A model generated the notes under the pieces. That model was not told the origin of the DNA. It did not search any database and saw only the letters and a program-made list of their open reading frames with translations. 7,769 nt of DNA. It comes from Chloroflexota bacterium. Its GTDB lineage: Bacteria > Chloroflexota > FW602-bin22 > JAMCYS01. The stretch is from positions 1 to 7,769 of the forward strand of contig JAJZQK010000131.1 in the NCBI GenBank assembly GCA_021847625.1, given 5' to 3'. Of the stretch, positions 1-6,484 are shown piece after piece; position 1 is the stretch's first letter, and each line of letters begins with the position of its first letter. The translations under genes and the position numbers were made by a program.

Positions 1-30
1 GCGCGATATGCAGCTTCTCTGGAGGTCGAG

Positions 31-36
31 TATACT
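31..36 (+). promoter_or_regulatory. possible -10 box for the small membrane protein gene
   Basis: TATACT lies 32 bases before the preferred start codon at 69. No convincing -35 hexamer sits 16-18 bases upstream, and the window begins too close to judge more. The same TATACT hexamer occurs before the aldolase gene. Weak call. Confidence 0.3.
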
Positions 37-68
37 GGTAGTTGAATGCAGTGGGCAGGAGGGTTCTC

Positions 69-320
69 ATGCTGGACGATATCCTTGATTCCGTCGGTGG
101 GACGACGGGCCGCATAATCGGGGTTGCCCTCGCGGTCGGCGCTGGGGTTCTCCTGGGGCGCGGTCTGCGCCCAACGGCCAAGGGCGTGATTAGGGGCTAT
201 CTCTCCGTTGCCGAACGCGTGAAGGAGGCGACGGCGGAGGCAGGCGAGAGTCTACAAGACCTGTACGCCGAGGCCAAGGCGGAGTACGACCAAGAGGCCA
301 CGGCCGAAGAGTCCGAGTAG
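69..320 (+). CDS. small single-helix membrane protein with Ala/Glu-rich tail, PacL/DUF5132-like
   Basis: This encodes an 83-residue protein. Residues 1-14 are polar, about 15-33 form one glycine/valine-rich hydrophobic helix (GRIIGVALAVGAGVLLGRGL), and the rest is an amphipathic, charged helix rich in Ala, Glu and Lys (SVAERVKEATAEAGESLQDL) ending in the acidic EATAEESE. I chose ATG at 69 because AGGAGGG at 57-63 sits five bases before it; in-frame TTG 42 and GTG 51 lack such a site. The layout (one N-terminal helix, then Ala/Glu helical repeats, next to a P-type ATPase) resembles the DUF5132 and DUF1490/PacL small proteins that accompany metal-efflux ATPases. PacL proteins are known in mycobacteria to scaffold Ctp pumps in the membrane. 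The His/Asp metal-binding tail described for PacL1 is absent, so metal binding is not supported. Family placement is by pattern, not by alignment. A partner or stabiliser of the downstream pump is my inference. Confidence 0.75.
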   Translation: MLDDILDSVGGTTGRIIGVALAVGAGVLLGRGLRPTAKGVIRGYLSVAERVKEATAEAGESLQDLYAEAKAEYDQEATAEESE

Positions 321-471
321 GTTACGGGCAGATCGGCCCAGGGACATCGGGCCCGGTAGCCCGCCGTGCCTGCCCAGGTATGGCCGGCAATCGCCCGCGC
401 ATAGGTGGGGCTATCGGGACATGATCCAGTTGTCTTCGGCAGGAGATTGAAAGGGCACGCTTAAGACCGAG
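321..471 (+). promoter_or_regulatory. structured leader between small membrane protein and ATPase
   Basis: These 151 bases have no gene but can fold. GGGCAG (326-331) can pair with CTGCCC (370-375). Inside that, GGCCC (335-339) pairs with GGGCC (349-353). GGGACAT occurs twice (341-347 and 416-422). The stretch runs into the terminator-like hairpin at 450-480. I looked for the hallmark sequences of the manganese (yybP-ykoY), NiCo and cobalamin riboswitches and did not recognise them. It may be an attenuator leader for the pump or simply a GC-rich spacer. Confidence 0.3.
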
Positions 472-488
472 GTGCCCTTTTGTTGTTT
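450..488 (+). terminator. intrinsic terminator or attenuator before the ATPase
   Basis: AAAGGGCAC (450-458) and GTGCCCTTT (472-480) form a perfect 9-bp stem with a 13-base loop, followed by the U-rich run TGTTGTTT (481-488). It could end the small-protein transcript. However, its 3' arm begins exactly at the first in-frame GTG (472) of the ATPase, so it could also act as an attenuator or mask initiation. The U-tract is interrupted by G, so efficiency may be moderate. Confidence 0.55.
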
Positions 489-3400
489 GGTGATTGTAAA
501 CTTGCTGCTCCAAGATTCCGCGCTTACGGTGAAACGGCGGCCGGCGCCAGGCCGGCTACGCCTGACGGTGAAGGGCCTTCGTCGGCGCCCGCAATACGAA
601 GTGGTCGTGGCAAACCTTCTCGGGAGCCTGCCCGGCGTAACGTCGGTCCGGGCGAGCGCCACCACTGGCAATGCCCTGATTCTCTATGACCCCCGGGCGA
701 TCCCCGAGGATGTCCTCATCGCCGCGGGCGGGCGCATCCTAGGCGATGGGCCTGCCAGGGACGCGCCCGCGGACAATGGCAGCATCCCTCACAGGGAGGC
801 ACCGGCCGACGACGATGGGAGCAGCCCCCGGGGTTCCACGACCACCCGCCCAGCGCGTCGGGGCGGACGTGGCGGAGGCGAAGGGACAGACTACACGTCT
901 GGCGTCGGCACGCCGACCACCGGCCTGCATTGGCACGCTATGGACGCCTCCGCCGTCGCCGTGCGGCTAGGTGTCAACCCCGAGCAGGGGCTTGGCGCAC
1001 CTGCCGTCGAGAGCAGAAAGCGCCAGTTTGGCCCCAACAAGCTTCCTGAACCCTCGTCCCCTTCCCTTCTACGACTGTTCGCCGAACAGTTCGTAAATGC
1101 GCCGAGCGCCCTTCTGGCGGCCGGTGCCGTGCTTTCCGTCGCCACGGGCGGCATGGCCGACGCCGCTCTGATAGGCACCGTTTTGTTGGCAAACGCCGTT
1201 ATCGGGACAACAACAGAGCGCTCAGGCGCGCGGGCGGTTGCGGCCCTCCGGCACTCCTTCGCCATCCAGGGGAGAGTCCGGCGCGAGAGTCAGGTCGACG
1301 TGGTCGACGCCGCCGACCTCGTCCCCGGCGATACTATCGCTCTTCTCCCCGGTGACCCCGTCCCCGCCGATGCGCGTCTTACTTTCGCGCACCGTCTGCA
1401 GGTGGAGGAGTCGGCCCTGACGGGCGAGCCGCACGCGGTGGACAAAGACACCGCCCCGGTGGCCGCCAGGTCGCCGCTAGCGGACAGGCTCTGCATGGTC
1501 TACCGCGGCACCACCGTCGTCGCCGGGCGGGGCGAGGCGGTGGTGGTGGCGACCGGCGCCAATACGGCCGTCGGCGGGTTGAGGTTGCTGGCGGCGCAAG
1601 CGAAGGCCCCACCCGCCCCCTTGGAGCGAGACCTGGACCGTCTGGGACGTGAACTGGCGGTGTTGACCGTCGGCTTGACGGGGGGCGTCATTGGTCTGTC
1701 TCTCATGAGAGGATACCGACTCCTCCCGGCGTTGGCGACCGCGGTTTCGCTGGGGGTGGCTGCTATCCCCGAAGGCCTGTCGGCTATTGCTACCACCGTG
1801 CTGGCCCTGGGTTCAGGCCGCATGCGCAAGAAAGGAGTGCTCATCCGAACGCTGAGCGCTGCCGAGTCGCTCGGCTCGGTGACCGTGGTTTGCGCCGATA
1901 AGACGGGCACTATCACCGAGAACAGGATGGCCGCCCGGGAATGCGCCGTGCCGGGGAATGTGGTGAAGATTGGCGGCCAGGCGTTGTCGACGACAGGCGA
2001 GTTTTATGTCGATGGAAGGGCGGTGGACCCGGCGGAGATACCCGGGCTCCTTCCCGCGCTGCGGGTCGGCGTCCTCTGCAACGACGCGGAGGTCGACCGC
2101 GTGGATGGCACGGTCGTGCCGGTGAGCGGGTCCGCCACGGAGGGCGCCCTCCTGGTGGCCGCCGCTAAGGCGAACCTGGACCCTTGGCGACTGGCGGAGG
2201 TCTCGCCGCGTATCGATAGGCGCGACCGCGGCAACGGGCGCCGCTACATGATAACCGTGCACCGGACCGATGGCGGCCTGCAGGCGTTTGCCAAAGGCTC
2301 GCCAGAGGAGATTCTCGATCTCTGCAACCGTGCTGGCGCCGAGGAACGGCCTCTCGACGGAGATAGCAAGCAATCGTTCCTGCGCCAGAACGACGTGATG
2401 TCCAGAAGGGGGCTGCGGGTGTTGGGTTTGGCCGAACGCCGCCTGCGTCCAGGCTACTCCGAGCGGGACCTTTCCCGGGGGTTTACCTGGCGGGGGCTCA
2501 TCGGCCTGGCTGATCCCGTCCGTGCAGCCGTGCCGAGGACCATTGCCGCGCTACATCGGGCGGGAATACGGACGGTCCTCATCACGGGCGATCAGGCAGG
2601 TACGGCCATCGCCGTTGCCCGCGAACTTCAGTTGTCCCGCCGGGGTTCGCTGGAGGTCCTCGACGCCGAGAGCCTCGTCTCCCTGCCGCCGGGTTCTCTG
2701 CGGGGGGCCGTGCAGAACGTGGGCATCTTCGCCCGCGTCCCGCCGGAAATGAAACTGGCGGTCGTCCGCGCCCTCCAGGCTAACGGCGACATCGTGGCTA
2801 TGACCGGGGATGGCGTGAACGACGCCCCTGCCCTGCGCGCCGCCGACGTGGGCGTCGCCATGGGCGAACGGGGCACCGAGCTGGCTCGCGAACTGGCGGA
2901 CGTGGTCCTATCGACGGACGACTTCTCCCACATCGAGGATGCCGTCGAAGAAGGGAGGCTGGTGCGCTGGAACGTACGCCGGGTACTGCACTACCTGCTT
3001 GCGACCAATGCCACCGAGGTGTGGACGGTCCTCGGCGCGGTGGCCGCGGGGTTCCCTTCACCGCTGACGCCGCTGCAACTGCTCTGGATCAACCTGATTA
3101 GCGACGTGGGACCCGCCGTTGGCTTGGCCGTGGAGCCAGCGCCATCCGACCTGATGACCCGACCGCCACGCGACCCGCGCGAGCCGCTGATACCGCGACG
3201 GCTCTGGAAGCAGATTGCCGGCGAGTCGACGGTTATCTCCGCCAGCACCCTAGGGGTATACGGCCTTGGCCTACGCAGGCATGGCCTGGGCGCTACCGCC
3301 GGGACGATGACTTTTGCCAGCCTGAGCCTGGCCCAGTTGCTGCACGTGCTTCTTGCTCGCAGCTCAGAGCGGCCGGTGCGCGATACCGGAGTGAAGCGCA

Positions 3401-3648
3401 ACCTCGTGCTGGCGCTAGGGGTAGGCATCTCGGCGCTACTTGGCCTAGGCGCCGTTCTCTTTCCACCGCTACGGGCGGCTCTGGGTGGATCTGCCTTCAG
3501 CCTTGGCGACGGCCTCATTGCGCTCGCGGGCGGTGTGCTGCCCATCGCGGCCATCCAAGGGGCTCGTGCCCTGCAGCCGCCTCGGCCCGGCCGTCGAAAC
3601 GCGCACTTGCCTGCCCTGCCAGCCGCTCGCCCAAGTGCCTCCAATTAG
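472..3648 (+). CDS. P-type cation-transporting ATPase, HMA_2-like domain fused to P2A-type core
   Basis: This is an ATP-driven membrane cation pump of 1058 residues if started at GTG 472. Residues about 27-90 (GRLRLTVKGLRRRP, then LPGVTSV) resemble an HMA ferredoxin-like fold without the CxxC metal site (HMA_2 type). A Pro/Gly/Arg-rich linker runs to about 150, then a Cation_ATPase_N region. The actuator domain has TGE at 317-319 and the M4 motif PEGL is at 433-436. The phosphorylated Asp is D476 in DKTGT. The nucleotide domain has KGSPEE from 608, and the hinge TGDGVNDAP starts at 778. M5 holds N846 and E849; M6 holds N874, S877 and D878. These match SERCA calcium ligands Asn768, Glu771, Asn796, Thr799 and Asp800, whereas the M8 Glu908 position appears to be Gln955. 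P1B hallmarks (CPC/SPC, HP) are absent, so calcium or manganese is likelier than copper or zinc; the ion is unproven. The start is uncertain: GTG 472 lies in a hairpin and neither it nor GTG 490 or 529 has a ribosome binding site. The HMA-like fold would survive any of these. Confidence 0.93.
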   Translation: MPFCCLVIVNLLLQDSALTVKRRPAPGRLRLTVKGLRRRPQYEVVVANLLGSLPGVTSVRASATTGNALILYDPRAIPEDVLIAAGGRILGDGPARDAPADNGSIPHREAPADDDGSSPRGSTTTRPARRGGRGGGEGTDYTSGVGTPTTGLHWHAMDASAVAVRLGVNPEQGLGAPAVESRKRQFGPNKLPEPSSPSLLRLFAEQFVNAPSALLAAGAVLSVATGGMADAALIGTVLLANAVIGTTTERSGARAVAALRHSFAIQGRVRRESQVDVVDAADLVPGDTIALLPGDPVPADARLTFAHRLQVEESALTGEPHAVDKDTAPVAARSPLADRLCMVYRGTTVVAGRGEAVVVATGANTAVGGLRLLAAQAKAPPAPLERDLDRLGRELAVLTVGLTGGVIGLSLMRGYRLLPALATAVSLGVAAIPEGLSAIATTVLALGSGRMRKKGVLIRTLSAAESLGSVTVVCADKTGTITENRMAARECAVPGNVVKIGGQALSTTGEFYVDGRAVDPAEIPGLLPALRVGVLCNDAEVDRVDGTVVPVSGSATEGALLVAAAKANLDPWRLAEVSPRIDRRDRGNGRRYMITVHRTDGGLQAFAKGSPEEILDLCNRAGAEERPLDGDSKQSFLRQNDVMSRRGLRVLGLAERRLRPGYSERDLSRGFTWRGLIGLADPVRAAVPRTIAALHRAGIRTVLITGDQAGTAIAVARELQLSRRGSLEVLDAESLVSLPPGSLRGAVQNVGIFARVPPEMKLAVVRALQANGDIVAMTGDGVNDAPALRAADVGVAMGERGTELARELADVVLSTDDFSHIEDAVEEGRLVRWNVRRVLHYLLATNATEVWTVLGAVAAGFPSPLTPLQLLWINLISDVGPAVGLAVEPAPSDLMTRPPRDPREPLIPRRLWKQIAGESTVISASTLGVYGLGLRRHGLGATAGTMTFASLSLAQLLHVLLARSSERPVRDTGVKRNLVLALGVGISALLGLGAVLFPPLRAALGGSAFSLGDGLIALAGGVLPIAAIQGARALQPPRPGRRNAHLPALPAARPSASN

Positions 3649-3746
3649 GGTGAGTCGCGCGTGACGGCATCCTACTTGCAGTCCGGGTGGGGAGAACGGA
3701 TGCCGACATGGCTCATCAGCCGTTGCAGCGACAGGAGGTGGCCAAG

Positions 3747-4301
3747 ATGCCCAGAAGGAGAGCGGAACGGGAGGCGGAGTCACACGCCAATGGGGACTCG
3801 CCCCTGCTGCGTGCGAAGGAGCCGATCCAATACAACCAAGACGAGCAACAGTTCAGCATGCTACTTCACGATCGGCTGGACGAACTGCTGCGGGGCGGAC
3901 GCAATGAACTGATGTTGATCCGCAAGTACATTCAGGATCCTCGTAGATTGGGAGTGATGGAGACGCCTTCGGGTCTACGTCGGGAGGCACTCCGGCTGCC
4001 CGTGATCGCACGAATGCTGACGGATACGCTAGCCTTTATGCATGACGGAGACCCGGGGAGCGCAATCGCCCGTCGCGCCGACGGCGACAGGACGATCGAT
4101 GTTCAGGAATTCGCCACCAAGTGGCCGCACATCATCCTCGTAAGGTCGGACGTCTTCGATGCCGAGGACGGCACGGCATTGGAGATCACGTGGTGTGCCC
4201 GTCGCATGCAGAACAGCCGAGCCTCGATCCGCGTGAACAGGCTCTTTGACATCGCTAACCTGGGAGTGGAGGTCGTGCGCATGATCGGCCTTGGGAGATA
4301 G
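3747..4301 (+). CDS. hypothetical protein, 184 residues, soluble
   Basis: I do not recognise the family. The start at ATG 3747 is chosen because AGGAGG at 3733-3738 lies eight bases upstream; the in-frame GTG 3687 and ATG 3708 are less well placed. The protein begins with a basic stretch (MPRRRAEREAE), has no membrane segment or signal peptide, and has one cysteine (in ITWCARRM). The N-terminal half looks helical (FSMLLHDRLDELL, LRLPVIARMLTDTLAFM). The C-terminal half alternates hydrophobic and polar residues (WPHIILVRSDVFD, ALEITWCARRM), suggesting beta strands, and ends in a helix (FDIANLGVEVVRMIGLGR). It begins 98 bases after the ATPase with no terminator seen between them, so co-transcription is possible, but the good ribosome binding site would also allow independent expression. 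Base and codon use resemble the neighbours. Reading-frame length and the ribosome binding site support a real gene; function is unknown. Confidence 0.7.
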   Translation: MPRRRAEREAESHANGDSPLLRAKEPIQYNQDEQQFSMLLHDRLDELLRGGRNELMLIRKYIQDPRRLGVMETPSGLRREALRLPVIARMLTDTLAFMHDGDPGSAIARRADGDRTIDVQEFATKWPHIILVRSDVFDAEDGTALEITWCARRMQNSRASIRVNRLFDIANLGVEVVRMIGLGR

Positions 4302-4302
4302 G

Positions 4303-4350
4303 GCAGGGGACCGGTTGCGGGTCGCCTCGGCCATATGCCGGTCTACCTGC
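4303..4350 (+). terminator. imperfect hairpin after the hypothetical gene
   Basis: GCAGG (4303-4307) plus GACCGG (4309-4314) can pair with CCGGTC (4338-4343) plus CCTGC (4346-4350). This gives an 11-bp stem with a small internal loop and a 23-base terminal loop, starting just after the stop codon at 4301. There is no U-tract, so it may be a 3' stabilising or Rho-assisted structure rather than an intrinsic terminator. Confidence 0.3.
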
Positions 4351-4412
4351 GAGTGACCGCGAGGTTAGCGAGCCTGCCAGTGCCGAGATGGTCGCAGCGA
4401 GGGTGGAGGTGT

Positions 4413-4423
4413 TGTTATATACT
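4413..4423 (+). promoter_or_regulatory. extended -10 promoter of the aldolase gene
   Basis: TGTTATATACT contains TG, one spacer base, then TATATA (4416-4421), which fits an extended -10; TATACT (4418-4423) is an overlapping alternative. No good -35 is seen, as is typical for extended -10 promoters. It lies about 50 bases before the start codon, so a transcript would have a 5' leader of roughly 40 bases. Confidence 0.45.
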
Positions 4424-4470
4424 GTAGGGAGTAATCGCTAACCTAGGACTTCCAGAATCGGAGGGGGAAT

Positions 4471-5850
4471 ATGCAGTTCAACTCGATCGCAGAAATGAAG
4501 AGCGCTCTGGAAGGTAGCGTCAGGCTTGCCCACGGGCGAATCGACGTGGCCAACGAGCAGGTCTTTCGAGCCGACGACCTCGACCGGCTGGTATATAGCG
4601 CCGTCTTCGGCGACGACCAGGTCAAGGCCGCCAGCCGCTGGGTCATCTGGGAAGCCGCCCTGCAGATGGGCGCGATGCCGGCCTCTATTCAGGGCATGTA
4701 CCAAGCCGCGGGCAAAGAGGGCATACTAGCCCGGCGGACCGTGCCGGCGATGAACCTACGCGGGATCACCTACGACATGGCTAGGGCGGCCTTCCGCGCG
4801 GCACTGGCCGAGAATGTCGGCACGCTCATCTTCGAGATCGCCCGCAGCGAGATGGGATATACCTCCCAGCGGCCCTCCGAATATGCAACCGTCGTGTTGG
4901 CGGCCGCCCTTAAGGAAGGCTTTCGCGGACCTGTCTTCATCCAAGGGGATCACTTCCAGCTGGTGCGCAGCAACTACGAGAGGGATGCGAACGCCGAGGT
5001 TGGCACCGTCCGCTCGCTTATTGAGGAGGCGCTCGACGGGGGCTTCTACAACATAGATATCGACGCCTCCACGCTGGTCGACATCACCAAGAAGACCGTG
5101 GCCGAGCAGCAGACCCTCAACGTGAAGTACACCGCCGAGATGACCTCCTTCATTCGTCAACATCAGCCCGCGGGCGTGACGGTATCGGTTGGCGGTGAAA
5201 TCGGGGAAGTCGGCGGGCACAACAGCACGGTCGAAGAACTGAAGACCTTCATGGACGAGTATCTGAGGGAGTTGGGATCGGCTAGGCCTGGCATCAGCAA
5301 GATCAGCATCCAGACCGGCACCGTGCACGGTGGCGTGCCCCTGGCGGGTGGCGGGGTGGCCGACGTCAAACTCGACTTTGACCGGCTGAAGGAACTCTCG
5401 GAAATCGCGCGCAAGGACTATGGGCTGGCCGGTGCGGTGCAGCATGGGGCCTCGACGCTGCCGGACGACTACTTCGACCTGTTCCCCAAGATGGGCGCGG
5501 CCGAGGTGCACCTGGCGACGGGCTTCCAGAACATCGTCTTCAATAGCCCGGCGATGCCCAGGGAACTTCGCGACCGCATGTACGCCTACCTTGCCGACAA
5601 GCGGGCCAGCGAGCGAAAGCAGGGAGAAACGGACGAGCAGTTCTACTACAAGACCCGCAAGCGCGCCTGGGGGCCGTTCAAGCAGGAGCTGTGGAACATG
5701 CCTTCGGAGACCCGCGAGCAGCTCAGCAAGGAGCTCCAGGACCAGTTCACCAAGCTCTACCGAAAGCTTGGCGTAACGAACAGCAAGGACCTACCCGGCA
5801 AGTATGTGAAGCCGGAGCCCGTCCACAAGCCAGCACCAGCATCAATCTAA
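4471..5850 (+). CDS. class II aldolase family protein, probable fructose-bisphosphate aldolase
   Basis: Class II aldolases are zinc-dependent TIM-barrel enzymes that cleave or form ketose bisphosphates in glycolysis and gluconeogenesis. The 459-residue product carries the family motifs in order. VPAMNLRG (91-98) corresponds to the first barrel strand. GDHFQ has D160 (proton donor position) and zinc ligand H161. GGEIGEVGGHNS has E243 at the class IIB glutamate position. GTVHGG supplies H286, and QHGASTLPD supplies H325, the other two histidine ligands. The HGAS-x-x-PD form is closest to the class IIB (KbaY/GatY/bacillary Fba) branch. The usual Asn in the following KVN(V)AT-type strand appears to be H347 (EVHLATGFQ), which might alter substrate phosphate binding. 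The protein is 100-170 residues longer than ordinary members, with about 88 extra residues at the N-terminus and about 85 at the C-terminus ending in a Pro/Lys tail. GGAGG at 4460-4464 lies six bases before ATG 4471. It is monocistronic, with its own promoter and a hairpin after the stop. Family is firm; fructose versus another ketose bisphosphate is inferred. Confidence 0.88.
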   Translation: MQFNSIAEMKSALEGSVRLAHGRIDVANEQVFRADDLDRLVYSAVFGDDQVKAASRWVIWEAALQMGAMPASIQGMYQAAGKEGILARRTVPAMNLRGITYDMARAAFRAALAENVGTLIFEIARSEMGYTSQRPSEYATVVLAAALKEGFRGPVFIQGDHFQLVRSNYERDANAEVGTVRSLIEEALDGGFYNIDIDASTLVDITKKTVAEQQTLNVKYTAEMTSFIRQHQPAGVTVSVGGEIGEVGGHNSTVEELKTFMDEYLRELGSARPGISKISIQTGTVHGGVPLAGGGVADVKLDFDRLKELSEIARKDYGLAGAVQHGASTLPDDYFDLFPKMGAAEVHLATGFQNIVFNSPAMPRELRDRMYAYLADKRASERKQGETDEQFYYKTRKRAWGPFKQELWNMPSETREQLSKELQDQFTKLYRKLGVTNSKDLPGKYVKPEPVHKPAPASI

Positions 5851-5907
5851 CTAACCCATCCTCGACCGCGCACGCGCCAATGGTGCGGTCGTAAGCGGTA
5901 CACAGTA

Positions 5908-5940
5908 AGGGAGGCAGCGGCTTTGGTTGGCTGCCTCCCT
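5908..5940 (+). terminator. hairpin terminator of the aldolase gene
   Basis: AGGGAGGCAGC (5908-5918) and GCTGCCTCCCT (5930-5940) form a perfect 11-bp stem with an 11-base loop, starting 57 bases after the aldolase stop. The downstream sequence (CATCTCATTCC) is only modestly T-rich, so it may be a weak intrinsic terminator. Confidence 0.65.
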
Positions 5941-6484
5941 CATCTCATTCCCCTTCCTATGGCCCGGGGCTAGGCCGCATACACTCCCTGCGACGAGACG
6001 TCGCCCCCTCCCCGTGGAGACGATGATGCCGAGTAGGGCATGTCCCGGCTGGGAGCAGGAAAACCATACCTCCCTGCCCAAGCCAACACCGAGAAAGGGA
6101 CGACGGTAGCCGACCTACTTAACGAGTGTTGTGGAGTGGGTAGTTCGGGGCCCACCTCCCACGCTTAGAGCAACCCCGCTGCGAATCCACGCCCCGCAGT
6201 CTCAAAGAGTCGCATCGTTGAGGATTCTACATCCTAGCGCTAGTTTGTCAAGTGGACAGGCCGCGCCGCAGGGGCCAGAAAGGGGAAGGCATGAGCATGG
6301 GACGAGATGGCCGCGCTGCAGACTGGCGCCTGGAGATAGACGCACCGTCCCTGCTGGAACCTCGCCCCGCAGTTGGAGCCACGTTCCCCATGGCTCCCCC
6401 GTCAGCAAGCGCGGGTGCCAGCGACTTCGGCGGTGTTCCTGCGGCCGGGAGACAGATGGTCTGCCCGATCGGGCGGGCCGCCTT
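5941..6484. other. 544-base stretch without a convincing gene
   Basis: I see no well-supported reading frame here. It holds a small hairpin GCGACG-AGA-CGTCGC (5990-6004). A larger imperfect stem pairs GTGGAGTGGG with CCCACCTCCCAC, at about 6130-6161. The perfect 12-base palindrome GCCCGATCGGGC (6463-6474) lies just past the stop of the minus-strand gene. An open frame from ATG 6291 has a plausible GGGGAAGG upstream but runs into the opposing gene (see rejected items). An undetected small RNA is possible but not shown. Confidence 0.4.
6463..6474. repeat. 12-base perfect palindrome beyond the minus-strand gene
   Basis: GCCCGATCGGGC lies 10 bases past the minus-strand stop codon. It could be part of a weak terminator or a dimeric protein binding site. 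No U-tract follows it on the minus strand. Confidence 0.3.

Noticed and set aside
321..449. Known riboswitch (yybP-ykoY, NiCo, cobalamin) in the leader before the ATPase.
   Set aside because: The conserved core sequences of these classes were not found by eye. Only generic stems are visible.
1813..2373. Long minus-strand open frame (186 codons) inside the ATPase gene; others like it at 2991-3644 and at 4756-5511 in the aldolase gene.
   Set aside because: These are antisense shadows of strongly supported genes, a usual effect of high GC content at third codon positions.
5851..6081. Minus-strand open frame of 76 codons downstream of the aldolase.
   Set aside because: It reads through the aldolase terminator hairpin, lacks a good ribosome binding site and has no recognisable protein pattern.
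6246..6258. TGTCAAGTGGACA, which looks a little like an insertion sequence end.
   Set aside because: No matching inverted end, target duplication or transposase was found in the window.
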